Origin: Bacteroidales bacterium UBA5548
Lineage (GTDB): Bacteria; Bacteroidota; Bacteroidia; Bacteroidales; UBA932
Reading direction: 5' to 3'
Assembly (NCBI GenBank): GCA_002425935.1
Contig: DINE01000006.1
Span: forward strand, 285-64,284
Length of the DNA: 64,000 nt
The first letter of the stretch is position 1. Each line of letters opens with the position of its first letter. The notes below the pieces were generated by a model, which saw only the letters and a list, made by a program, of their open reading frames with translations, was not told the origin of the DNA and ran no database searches. Below are positions 17,592 to 25,799 of this stretch, piece after piece. The position numbers and the translations under genes were made by a program.

Positions 17592-18170
17592 TTATGGCAG
17601 ATAGTGTTTTGCCTCAAGAACAGATCTGCTGCTGTTCTCAATTGCATAAATTAATTTTTCAACTGAATCAACAACAATCAGACTATCTCTAAAGTTCTCT
17701 CCAAGGAAGTTTTTTTCTACGAAATGGTTAAAAAGATCTATCAGCTTGTCGTAAAAACCATCCTGATTAAAGAGGATGACTGTTCCGTCGTACTGACCAA
17801 GTCTCTTAAGTGTATAGGTCTCCAGAAACTCCTCAAGCGTTCCTAATCCTCCGGGAAAAGCGATAACAACATCGGTGTTCTCTCTGAGAAGCTCTTTACG
17901 CCTGCTCATGGTCTCGACAACTTCGAGCTGCTTCATTCCCGGATGCTGAAGCTCCATTTCGCCCATAAATCCCGGAATAACTCCCTCTACTCCTGACCCT
18001 TTATCGAGTATTGTGTCAATAATCACACCCATAAGGCCCCGTGTACTGCCGCCGCAGACGATGGTATAATTGAGAGATGAGGCCGCCAAGGCAAACTCTC
18101 TGGCGGCCTCTGTATATTTGGATTCAAGAGCGTTACTGGATGAGCAGTATACGCAGACCCTTTTCCCCAT
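17592..18170 (-). CDS. LOG family (TIGR00730) nucleotide phosphoribohydrolase-like protein
   Basis: 192 residues with a Rossmann fold. Seen: V-Y-C-S-S-S-N at the N-terminus, C-G-G-S-T-R-G-L-M-G and the P-G-G-L-G-T-L-E-E signature of the LOG family, with M-S-R-R-K-E-L before it. Plant LOG enzymes release cytokinin bases from riboside monophosphates; many bacterial members hydrolyse AMP or related nucleotides. The real substrate here is unknown. Spacing of 5 and 13 bases to its neighbours supports an operon. Confidence 0.92.
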   Translation of the reverse strand: MGKRVCVYCSSSNALESKYTEAAREFALAASSLNYTIVCGGSTRGLMGVIIDTILDKGSGVEGVIPGFMGEMELQHPGMKQLEVVETMSRRKELLRENTDVVIAFPGGLGTLEEFLETYTLKRLGQYDGTVILFNQDGFYDKLIDLFNHFVEKNFLGENFRDSLIVVDSVEKLIYAIENSSRSVLEAKHYLP

Positions 18171-18183
18171 AATAACAGCTTAA

Positions 18184-18780
18184 TTAAAACATTATGCTCA
18201 CAGAGAGCTGGAATCCCTGAAGTTTGGCATTTTTGAAGGTTTCACCGTTTATGGCTCCCGCTCCTGCTGATTGCAGTTTGCCAAGCCCCCAGTTATATTT
18301 GCCGGTAACCTGCAGCTTCCAGATATCTATACCGGCTCCAATACCGTAACCGTAGTCAAATCTGTTAATATCGTCCCAGTCTGCTGTCTCAAAAGACTCT
18401 CCTTTGCCAACAGCGTATGAAACATAAGGTGAAAACATCACAAACGGCCTGATAAGTAACAGATCCAGTCCCAGCTGAATATTTAGCGGAAGAGTAAGGT
18501 AGTCAAGGTAAAAACTTTGATTTGGGCCTGTTGCATTCTCGGCTCCTTGTCTTACAAAAAGCAATTCGGGTTGCAATCCAACTCCAATAACTGGAACCTT
18601 AAACTGATAGGCCAATCCAAAATGGTAGCCTGTCTGTTTATTCCATGTCTCCTGAGTATTTTCGGAAATATCTTTAAGGGAGTTAAAGTTTAGCCCTCCT
18701 TTGATACCGAATTTTGACTGAGCTGTTGCAGATGCTGATAAAATCAGTATCCCGATAATTACAAGGCTTATCTTTTTCAT
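18184..18780 (-). CDS. Outer-membrane beta-barrel (PorT-like) protein
   Basis: 198 residues. A signal peptide (M-K-K-I-S to A-T-A-Q) is followed by alternating amphipathic strands (K-F-G-I-K-G-G-L-N-F, G-Y-H-F-G-L-A-Y, G-V-G-L-Q-P-E-L-L-F). It ends in a strand with terminal Phe (L-S-V-S-I-M-F), as outer-membrane barrels do. It belongs to the broad PorT/OmpW-like barrel class of Bacteroidota, with no specific function visible. It sits between trxA (7 bases) and the LOG gene (13 bases). Confidence 0.85.
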   Translation of the reverse strand: MKKISLVIIGILILSASATAQSKFGIKGGLNFNSLKDISENTQETWNKQTGYHFGLAYQFKVPVIGVGLQPELLFVRQGAENATGPNQSFYLDYLTLPLNIQLGLDLLLIRPFVMFSPYVSYAVGKGESFETADWDDINRFDYGYGIGAGIDIWKLQVTGKYNWGLGKLQSAGAGAINGETFKNAKLQGFQLSVSIMF

Positions 18781-18787
18781 TTTCTGA

Positions 18788-19105
18788 TTACATTAAAGCG
18801 TCAAGTTTTGCTGCTATTGCAGCCTTTGTAGTAGAACCTACAATTTTGTCCTTAAGTTCTCCGTTTTTGAAGAACAGAATTGTAGGAATGTTCCTGATTG
18901 AATACTTTACAGGAACGGACTCGCTTGAGTCAACATCACATTTGGCGATGACTGCTTTTCCATCATACTCCGTTGCCAGTTCATCTACAATGGGAGCTAT
19001 CATACGGCATGGACCGCACCACGGAGCCCAGAAGTCAACCAGCACAGGTTTGTCTGAATTTATCACTATTTCGTTAAAATTTGAGTCGTTTACTGCTATG
19101 GCCAT
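18788..19105 (-). CDS. trxA: Thioredoxin
   Basis: A 105-residue thioredoxin with the active site W-A-P-W-C-G-P-C-R-M and the cis-Pro motif R-N-I-P-T-I-L-F-F. No signal peptide, so cytoplasmic disulfide reductant. It is the first gene of the operon that continues with an outer-membrane barrel, a LOG protein and a polyprenyl synthase. Confidence 0.97.
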   Translation of the reverse strand: MAIAVNDSNFNEIVINSDKPVLVDFWAPWCGPCRMIAPIVDELATEYDGKAVIAKCDVDSSESVPVKYSIRNIPTILFFKNGELKDKIVGSTTKAAIAAKLDALM

Positions 19106-19169
19106 ATTTGATTATTTTAAGAATTAAACATTTGAATTGCTAAATTAATATGTTTTTTTCAAACAGCCC

Positions 19170-19199
19170 ATAAAAAAAGAGGGGCATATGCCCCTCTCT
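19170..19199 (-). terminator. Terminator of the RND efflux operon
   Basis: A perfect palindrome AGAGGGGCATATGCCCCTCT (19178-19197). On the minus strand it is followed by a run of seven T. It lies 3 bases after the stop of the PG0541-type gene. Confidence 0.9.
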
Positions 19200-19201
19200 T
19201 G

Positions 19202-19495
19202 CTAAATAACCGACTCTGCCTCCCACACAAATGCTCTCATCCCCTGATCTTTTGCTGCGTTGTTTGCCTCTTTTAACTCTTTAATAAGCGGTGTAACCGA
19301 CTCTTCGGGTACCACGGCAAGTGTAGCCATGTTTTTTGAAGGCCAGGCATGAGTCCCGTAGTGTGGCTCTCCTTTCACGGAGCCTCTTCCCTGAACATCA
19401 ACCCATTTTGTAAAACCTCTTACACTGCAGTTATCAAGAATCTCCATCACCACACTTGAGTGGGCTTGGTTATATATTATCATTACAGCTTTCAT
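19202..19495 (-). CDS. PG0541-type transporter-associated protein
   Basis: A 97-residue protein of the small PII-like family found after RND pump genes in Bacteroidales (named for Porphyromonas PG0541). Seen: M-K-A-V-M-I-I-Y-N-Q-A, G-F-T-K-W-V-D-V-Q-G-R-G, H-A-W-P-S-K-N. The ferredoxin-like pattern suggests a cytoplasmic ligand sensor, as with other PII-like proteins. Its start overlaps the pump stop codon by 4 bases, so it is translationally coupled to the pump. A regulatory role on the pump is inference. Confidence 0.82.
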   Translation of the reverse strand: MKAVMIIYNQAHSSVVMEILDNCSVRGFTKWVDVQGRGSVKGEPHYGTHAWPSKNMATLAVVPEESVTPLIKELKEANNAAKDQGMRAFVWEAESVI

Positions 19496-22400
19496 CGTTT
19501 AACAGTTTTTGAATTAAGACTTTTTGCGTGTGCTTTTCTCTTTTTACTCATCTCTCTCACATGAAGTGAAGCATAAATGGTAGGGATAACAATAAGGGTA
19601 AGAATAGTTGAGACTGTCAGACCGCCCATAATTGCAATACCCATAGGCTGCCATATCTCCGATCCCTCACCGATTCCGATAGCCATAGGAAGCATACCCA
19701 GAATTGTTGTTACAGTTGTCATTAGAACCGGCCTCAATCTGGACTTTCCTCCCGATACAACCGATTTCATAACGCTCATTCCTCTCTCCTTGTTCAGATT
19801 TATGTAGTCAATAAGAACAATACCGTTTTTCACTACAATACCCACAAGCATTACCGCTCCAATAAGTGCTATAAGGCTCAAAGATGTTCCGGTCAGCCAG
19901 AGAGCAACAAATACTCCTGTAAATGCAAACGGTAGCGAGAACATAATAATGAACGGATCTCGGAATGACTCAAACTGTGCAGCCATAACAATGTACGTAA
20001 GCATTATTACAAGTAGCAGAAGCGTAATCATATCCATGAATGACTCTTGCTGCTCCTCATAGGCTCCCGAAGGTTTCACCACAATGTTTGCAGGAAGAGT
20101 GAGCTCTCCTACAGCGGTTGTAACCTCTGCGGCAATATCACCGAGTGGTCTGTTGTAAACCGACCCTGTTACCTTAACAACCCTCTCTCTGTCCAGGTGT
20201 TCGATTGAAGGTGGCGCAAAATCCTCAATAACATCTGCGACTTCGCTTAATCTAACGGCTCTTCCCTGATTGTTGTACAATTGAATAGCCTTAATGTCAT
20301 CGATATTTGACCTGAACCTTACTTCGTCTCTCACTACGATATCGTACTCATTTCCCTCTTCCCTGAACTGTGTTGTAATAACACCATTAATTCTGTTTCT
20401 TACAGCAGTTGCTGCGGTTGTCAGACTAATTCCGTTCATGGCAAGTTTTGTTCTGTCAAACTGAACCCTAAGCTGAGGCATATAGTTTTCACGGCTTAGT
20501 TTAACATCCCTTAGCCCCTGAGTGTTTTTCATAATTTCGGCTACCTGATGTGCAACTTCCTCTGCATCCTCCATATCGTAACCCAGTACATTCATTTCCA
20601 GCGAAGAGCCTCCTGTACCCATGCCTTCGTTAGATCCTCCTGGCATAACTTCATAGCGGTATATCTCAGGAATTGCCTCCAGATCTTTTCTCATAAGGTC
20701 AGATATTTCGAAAATATCCCTCTTCCTGGTATTCACATCAGTAAGCTTCATTGTGTATGATATCAGGTGAGTTCCTGAATTACTCATTGAGAGGAATATG
20801 TTAGAGCCGTCTGACTGTCCCATTGTAGTTGACATCACCTCAATTTCGGGATATTTATCCTTCCACTGGTTGTATAAGTATTGGTTTAATTCGCGTGAGT
20901 GCTCTACTCTGGTTCCAACCGGAAGTTCTACGGTAACACCAATCTGTGAGTTATCAACAGCCGGGAAGAAGTCTGTTCCTACTTTGGACAGAAGCAACAG
21001 GCTTGATATAAAAAGTCCTGCCGAAGCAATAATTACAAGCATCCTGTGACCCAATGCCCACTTTAAGAAACTCTCGTATGCTCTGTCCAGTCCGTCAAGA
21101 CCTCTTTCGATAGGTGCGTAAAAGAACATAAATGCCTTGCTCCTTTTTGGATCCTTTCTGAGCATTTTTGAACTAAGCATCGGAGTCAGGGTAAGAGCTG
21201 CAAGGGTAGATACCGATATGATAATGGTAACAATCCATCCCAATTGCTTGAACATAATACCTGCAAGACCCGAAACCATTGTCAGCGGGAAGAACACAGC
21301 CACAATTGTGAGTGTAGAGGCCACAACCGCTACCGCCACTTCGTTTGTGGCGTAGATTGCCGCATCTTTTGGTTTACTTCCCCTCTCTATATGTGACGTT
21401 ATGTTCTCAAGCACCACAATTGCATCGTCCACCACCATACCGATTGCTATGGAGAGTGAGCTTAGAGATATAATATTTAGAGTATTGCCTGTTATCATAA
21501 GGTAAATGAATGCGGCAATCAGAGAAACCGGAATTGTAAGGATAATTATGAACGTTGCTCTCCATCTTCCAAGGAAAAACAGAACAACAATCATTACAAA
21601 CAGACCTGCAAGAAGCACAGTTTCGGTAAGTGAACCAATACTGCCCTTAATGAATTCCGAAGTATCCATTATCATCTCAAGCTTGATATCGGGTGGAAGC
21701 TGTGGTTTAATCTTCTCCAGTTCTAACTGTATCTTCTCTGCTATATCCACCACATTTGCACCTGATTGTTTCTGAACAACTATAGTTGCTGCTCTCTCAC
21801 CATTGGTCAACACCTCGGTTGCACGCTCCTTAAGGGTATCTTTTACGGTTGCAATATCTTTTATGTAGATATTACGCCCCATAAAGCTTCCTACTATAAC
21901 ATCCTTGATCTCGTCGCTTGATTTAAACTCACCGTCTGCTTTAACAGAGAAGGTCTCTGAACCTATATCAATATTTCCTCCGGGGATGTTGCGGTTTTCC
22001 ATTGCAAGAACGCCGGCAACCTGCTCTACAGTAAGTCTGTACGCCTCAAGTTTTCTTGGGTCAGTCAATACCTGGATCTCTCTTTGAGGAGCTCCTGAAA
22101 TTGATACCGAAGCAACACCGTCGATACGGTTTATAGGGTTACCTACTTTATCTTCAAGTATTTTATACAGGCCCTGTACATTCTGCGTTGTTCTTGCAGA
22201 GATAAAGGCCACCGGAATCATTGTCGAGTTAAACTTGAGAATTACAGGATTCTCTACACCTTCCGGAAGGAAGTTTCGTAACATGTCAATAACAGATCGG
22301 ATATCGTTTACCGCCTCTGTCATGTCTGTCCCATACTCAAATTCAACTGTAATTAGTGAGATGTTATCTTTTGAAACTGACGATATCTTTTTTAGGTCAG

Positions 22401-22623
22401 ATACCGTGCTGAGCGACATCTCCATTCTTTTGGTAACATTCTGCTCAATATCGGATGCACTTGCTCCCGTATAAGTGGTCATCACCATGACCGCATTGAG
22501 CTCTATCTCAGGATAGAGGTCAACCGAAAGTCTTGAGAAAGAGAAGAGACCAAATACCATTATCCCCACAAAGATGAGGGCCGTGGTAACCGGTTTTTTT
22601 ACTGCACTTTCGTATATTTTCAT
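19492..22623 (-). CDS. RND efflux transporter permease (HAE1/AcrB type)
   Basis: 1043 residues, a full-length inner-membrane RND pump. Seen: the N-terminal helix and F-S-R-L-S-V-D-L-Y-P-E-I, the porter-domain repeats, the proton-relay motif G-M-V-V-D-D-A-I-V-V-L-E-N near residue 400, and the helix-11 motif G-I-V-V-K-N-G-I-V-L-I-D-Y. It would export drugs, bile acids or other hydrophobic compounds by proton exchange, together with the adaptor and TolC-like protein encoded just upstream. Substrate is not predictable. Confidence 0.96.
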   Translation of the reverse strand: MKIYESAVKKPVTTALIFVGIMVFGLFSFSRLSVDLYPEIELNAVMVMTTYTGASASDIEQNVTKRMEMSLSTVSDLKKISSVSKDNISLITVEFEYGTDMTEAVNDIRSVIDMLRNFLPEGVENPVILKFNSTMIPVAFISARTTQNVQGLYKILEDKVGNPINRIDGVASVSISGAPQREIQVLTDPRKLEAYRLTVEQVAGVLAMENRNIPGGNIDIGSETFSVKADGEFKSSDEIKDVIVGSFMGRNIYIKDIATVKDTLKERATEVLTNGERAATIVVQKQSGANVVDIAEKIQLELEKIKPQLPPDIKLEMIMDTSEFIKGSIGSLTETVLLAGLFVMIVVLFFLGRWRATFIIILTIPVSLIAAFIYLMITGNTLNIISLSSLSIAIGMVVDDAIVVLENITSHIERGSKPKDAAIYATNEVAVAVVASTLTIVAVFFPLTMVSGLAGIMFKQLGWIVTIIISVSTLAALTLTPMLSSKMLRKDPKRSKAFMFFYAPIERGLDGLDRAYESFLKWALGHRMLVIIASAGLFISSLLLLSKVGTDFFPAVDNSQIGVTVELPVGTRVEHSRELNQYLYNQWKDKYPEIEVMSTTMGQSDGSNIFLSMSNSGTHLISYTMKLTDVNTRKRDIFEISDLMRKDLEAIPEIYRYEVMPGGSNEGMGTGGSSLEMNVLGYDMEDAEEVAHQVAEIMKNTQGLRDVKLSRENYMPQLRVQFDRTKLAMNGISLTTAATAVRNRINGVITTQFREEGNEYDIVVRDEVRFRSNIDDIKAIQLYNNQGRAVRLSEVADVIEDFAPPSIEHLDRERVVKVTGSVYNRPLGDIAAEVTTAVGELTLPANIVVKPSGAYEEQQESFMDMITLLLLVIMLTYIVMAAQFESFRDPFIIMFSLPFAFTGVFVALWLTGTSLSLIALIGAVMLVGIVVKNGIVLIDYINLNKERGMSVMKSVVSGGKSRLRPVLMTTVTTILGMLPMAIGIGEGSEIWQPMGIAIMGGLTVSTILTLIVIPTIYASLHVREMSKKRKAHAKSLNSKTVKR

Positions 22624-22645
22624 CAGTAATTATTTTATTCTTGGT

Positions 22646-23668
22646 TTACTTTATGTTAAGATCTGATTCTGTAATCTGTACTTTAGAACCATCTATCAGT
22701 GAGGTGTTTCCCGCAACTACAATCTTCTGGCCAACCTCAAGTCCGCTCAAAACTTCGTATATCGCGCCTACTCTCTTACCTAGCTCAATTTTTGTATATT
22801 TTACAACATCTCCTTCCAGTACAAATACATATTTATCGTTTGTCCCCTGTTGTTTTATAACCGCTTTGTCAGGCACAACAACTCTATCCTTTGTTCCAAA
22901 GTCCACCTTTGCTCTTGCAAACATTCCCGGACGTATCTGAAGTGAAGGGTTGTCAATTCTAACCTCTGCCTGGAAAGTTCTGGTTGAGGCGTCAATTACA
23001 GGGTGGATAAGCATAACCTTTCCGTTGAACTTTTTACCCGGATAGATATCCAAAGTGATTTCGACCGGAGTTCCTGTTTTTACCTGAGGGAAAAACTCTT
23101 CTGAGATACCGATAAGTATCTTTACAGGCTGCATCTGCATAACAACCAGAATTGGCTGGCCGGGTGCAAGGTCACCGTTATCAAAGTTTTTCTGAACAAC
23201 GATTCCGTCAATCGGTGAGAGAAGTTTTGTATTAAAATCGAGGTTTGCAATGCTCTCTTCGGCAATTTTAACCTGGGTCTTCATCTGGTCGTACTGCTGT
23301 GCAGGAATACCTCCCGATTTATAAAGTGCCTCAACTCTTGAAAAGTCAAGCTTAAGGTTTTCCAGCTGAATTTTTGCCTGAGCATAATTTATGCTCTCCA
23401 TCTGAACAAGCAGCTGACCCTTTTTAACTCTGCTGCCAACCTCAACATATATCTTCTCTATACGTTGCGCTGCAGCACTTGAAATTACATTTTTAACCAT
23501 TGGCTCAATATTTCCGGTGAATTCAATTACCTGACTTACCTGAGCCGTTTCTACCCCGGCAACCTTTACAGGAAAAACCTTCTCTTTTGTCTCCGTTGCT
23601 GCCTGTTCTCCCGAGCAGGATGCAAGTGCCAGAGCGCCGATTAATAATAGAGATGCTATTTTTTTCAT
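22646..23668 (-). CDS. RND efflux periplasmic adaptor (HlyD/AcrA type) lipoprotein
   Basis: 340 residues. A lipobox (L-A-L-A-S-C-S, Cys near 18) anchors it to a membrane. The barrel-sandwich halves are visible: V-Y-V-E-V-G-S-R-V-K-K-G-Q-L-L and L-L-S-P-I-D-G-I-V-V, flanking an alpha hairpin of about 55 residues. A beta-barrel and membrane-proximal domain follow. It bridges the RND pump and the TolC channel. The gene is 22 bases before the pump and 26 bases after tolC. Confidence 0.94.
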   Translation of the reverse strand: MKKIASLLLIGALALASCSGEQAATETKEKVFPVKVAGVETAQVSQVIEFTGNIEPMVKNVISSAAAQRIEKIYVEVGSRVKKGQLLVQMESINYAQAKIQLENLKLDFSRVEALYKSGGIPAQQYDQMKTQVKIAEESIANLDFNTKLLSPIDGIVVQKNFDNGDLAPGQPILVVMQMQPVKILIGISEEFFPQVKTGTPVEITLDIYPGKKFNGKVMLIHPVIDASTRTFQAEVRIDNPSLQIRPGMFARAKVDFGTKDRVVVPDKAVIKQQGTNDKYVFVLEGDVVKYTKIELGKRVGAIYEVLSGLEVGQKIVVAGNTSLIDGSKVQITESDLNIK

Positions 23669-23694
23669 ATTTCTGAATGATTTGTTTTCTTGTT

Positions 23695-25041
23695 TTAGTT
23701 TGTTTCTGTTGTCTCTTTTCCTGTGACCTTCTCGAACTCGTTTCTGGCCTTAATGAAGTCGTAAATCGTCTGATTCATATTAAGCTGCGATCTTGTAAGG
23801 GCAACCTCAGTATCATTAAGCTCGAGTAGTGTGCCTGTACCGGTTGAGTATCTTACTTTGGCAATTTCGTATCCCTTCTTTGCCTGATTTACCGCCTCTT
23901 TATCTGACTCAAGCTGGATTTTAGCCCTCTTCATTTCGTTAAGAGAGTTTTTGAGTGCAAGGGTAAGGTTGTTTTCTACCATCTCTCTCTGGTAACCCAG
24001 CTGTCTTATTCCAACCTGAGTCTGCTTCTCCTTAAGAGAGATTGAGAGTTTGTTAAAAATCGGAATCTGAAGTGCAAGGCCCACTGCTACAGAGTTGGTC
24101 CACATCCTGTTGAATGAGAACTCTTCGCTCTGCATCTGAAGCTGGTGATTTGCAAATCCTGCAAGGGACGGGAGTCTCTGTGATCTTATCAGTTCATAGG
24201 TTTTGCCCAGTTTTTCGATTTGAATATCGAGGCTCTTTAGCGAACTGTTGTTATCAAGTGCCATCGTTCCCATTCCGTTAAACTCTGTAATCTCTTTTTC
24301 GTAATCTGAAATATCTCCTGCAACCTCAACAGGAGTCTCCAGATCGAGTGAAAGCAGTACTTTAAGCTGCATTTTTGCCAGTTCAAGGCCGTTTGATGCC
24401 TGTGTGATAGCCGGAAGAAGGTTTCTCACCGCAACATCAGATCTTATTTTGTCATACTCAGAGGCTAGTCCGTTTTCGTACATCTTTTTAATATTGTCTG
24501 CTGTTTGTCTGGCATTATTGTAACTCTCCTCAAGTACCTTAAGGGATTGCTCCAGCATCAGGACTCCGTAAAACGAATTCTTAACTTGTGCTATCAGCTC
24601 AATTTTTGTGTTTCTTGCCGATTCAAGAGCACTTTTCAGGTCTATCTCAGACAACTGAATGCTCTTAAAAAGAGTGAGTGAAAATATTGGAACCTGTAGT
24701 GTGCTTGTTACTGCATAGCTGTTAGTGGCTCCTATCTCCATTTTACCTCCCGGAAAAAAATCCGAGAAGAACACAGGTTTAAGTATATTGTTTGTATACT
24801 GTGCATTTGTCCCCAGTGACGGTAGCAGTGAGTACCAGTTTTCTCTCTTAAGCCAGTCAACCCTCTTTATCTCTTCGCCGGCAATTTTTACGCTCAGGTT
24901 TTCGTTCAGGGCAATTTCAAGCGCCCTCTCAACGGTAAGCGTAAGGGTCTCTCCTGCCGCTTCTCTGGCATGGAGTCCGTTGACTGTTGCAACGGAAATC
25001 AAAAGTGTTAACGCAATTGTTACTTTTGTCCTTAATTTCAT
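23695..25041 (-). CDS. TolC family outer-membrane efflux protein
   Basis: 448 residues with a signal peptide (cleavage about V-N-G-L-H-A) and two outer-membrane efflux protein repeats rich in long helices (A-L-E-I-A-L-N-E-N-L near residue 40; A-K-K-G-Y-E-I-A-K-V-R-Y near 380). It would form the trimeric exit duct for the pump. It follows the tetR gene by 7 bases, so the regulator and pump are in one operon. Confidence 0.93.
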   Translation of the reverse strand: MKLRTKVTIALTLLISVATVNGLHAREAAGETLTLTVERALEIALNENLSVKIAGEEIKRVDWLKRENWYSLLPSLGTNAQYTNNILKPVFFSDFFPGGKMEIGATNSYAVTSTLQVPIFSLTLFKSIQLSEIDLKSALESARNTKIELIAQVKNSFYGVLMLEQSLKVLEESYNNARQTADNIKKMYENGLASEYDKIRSDVAVRNLLPAITQASNGLELAKMQLKVLLSLDLETPVEVAGDISDYEKEITEFNGMGTMALDNNSSLKSLDIQIEKLGKTYELIRSQRLPSLAGFANHQLQMQSEEFSFNRMWTNSVAVGLALQIPIFNKLSISLKEKQTQVGIRQLGYQREMVENNLTLALKNSLNEMKRAKIQLESDKEAVNQAKKGYEIAKVRYSTGTGTLLELNDTEVALTRSQLNMNQTIYDFIKARNEFEKVTGKETTETN

Positions 25042-25048
25042 ACTTCAG

Positions 25049-25657
25049 TTAATTAGAATTTGCTAAATATTCGTCAATCATTTCTATTCCCATTTTTGTT
25101 GCTATCCCTCGGAAGTAGAAGATAACCACCTCCTTGAAAAGCTCTTTTCTTTTATACTCCTTAACGGGAAACGCGTCGGAGTTCTCTATAAGATGAGATA
25201 TCTCAATTATAATTTTAGAGACAAGGTCTCTGTCTATGTTCTCCAGGACAATTCCCTCTTTCTGACCTTTTGCAATATAATCATTAATCCTCTCCAGATG
25301 GTAAACTGTCACATTTTCAACAGTTTTCTTATATAAATCGTAATAATACTTTCTCAGCTCCTTAAAAAAGTTAATTTTTAGGTTTATTATAATATCAGAC
25401 TGCGAATTGTGAATTCTGAAGAGCAGATCAAGCACATTCTCTGACTCCTGCTCAAGCTTGCTTGAATAATCTATCATCTGAACCTTCATAAACTCTATGC
25501 ACTCTTCCAGGAGTCCGGTTTTATCTGAAAAGTGCTCATAAAGGGTCCTTTTTGAAATCCCGTTCTCCTTTGCAATATCGTCCATTGTTACAGACTTACA
25601 GCCACTTTGAAGAAACAGCTCGGTAGATACTTCAATTATTCTATCTCTTATGTCCAT
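25049..25657 (-). CDS. TetR/AcrR family regulator of the efflux operon
   Basis: 202 residues. The N-terminal HTH is clear: I-E-V-S-T-E-L-F-L-Q-S-G-C-K-S-V-T, then I-S-K-R-T-L-Y-E-H-F-S-D-K. The C-terminal ligand domain is helical and divergent. It is the first gene of the operon. A perfect inverted repeat overlaps its own promoter, so self-repression and control of the pump are inferred. Confidence 0.93.
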   Translation of the reverse strand: MDIRDRIIEVSTELFLQSGCKSVTMDDIAKENGISKRTLYEHFSDKTGLLEECIEFMKVQMIDYSSKLEQESENVLDLLFRIHNSQSDIIINLKINFFKELRKYYYDLYKKTVENVTVYHLERINDYIAKGQKEGIVLENIDRDLVSKIIIEISHLIENSDAFPVKEYKRKELFKEVVIFYFRGIATKMGIEMIDEYLANSN

Positions 25658-25682
25658 TTTATAATTACTCTGAATTGGGGCG

Positions 25683-25713
25683 CAAAGGTAATATTGAAAA
25701 CTTAAAAAACAAA
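25683..25713 (-). promoter_or_regulatory. Promoter of the tetR-tolC-adaptor-RND operon
   Basis: On the minus strand TTTG (25713-25710), exactly 19 bases, TACCTTTG (25690-25683), 26 bases before the tetR ATG. It is a textbook match to the Bacteroidota promoter. Confidence 0.75.
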
Positions 25714-25725
25714 AATAGTTTTCAA
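25694..25725. promoter_or_regulatory. Putative TetR operator
   Basis: A perfect inverted repeat TTGAAAACT (25694-25702) / AGTTTTCAA (25717-25725) with a 14-base A-rich centre. It covers the -33 element and most of the spacer of the tetR promoter and lies 31 bases before the kbl -7 box. Binding here would block the efflux operon; an effect on kbl is possible but unproven. Confidence 0.55.
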
Positions 25726-25755
25726 GTTTTATGCCAAATTTTTATATTTCATTGC

Positions 25756-25763
25756 TAACTTTG
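25756..25763 (+). promoter_or_regulatory. -7 element TAACTTTG of kbl
   Basis: A match to TAnnTTTG, 37 bases before the kbl ATG at 25800. It lies inside the extended open frame, which supports the shorter kbl start. Confidence 0.5.
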
Positions 25764-25799
25764 TACTTATTCAGTTACAAAATCATTAAAATCAATTAT

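Noticed and set aside
25731..25799. Kbl start 23 codons upstream
   Set aside because: The extension is hydrophobic, unlike Kbl, and covers the TAACTTTG promoter box.
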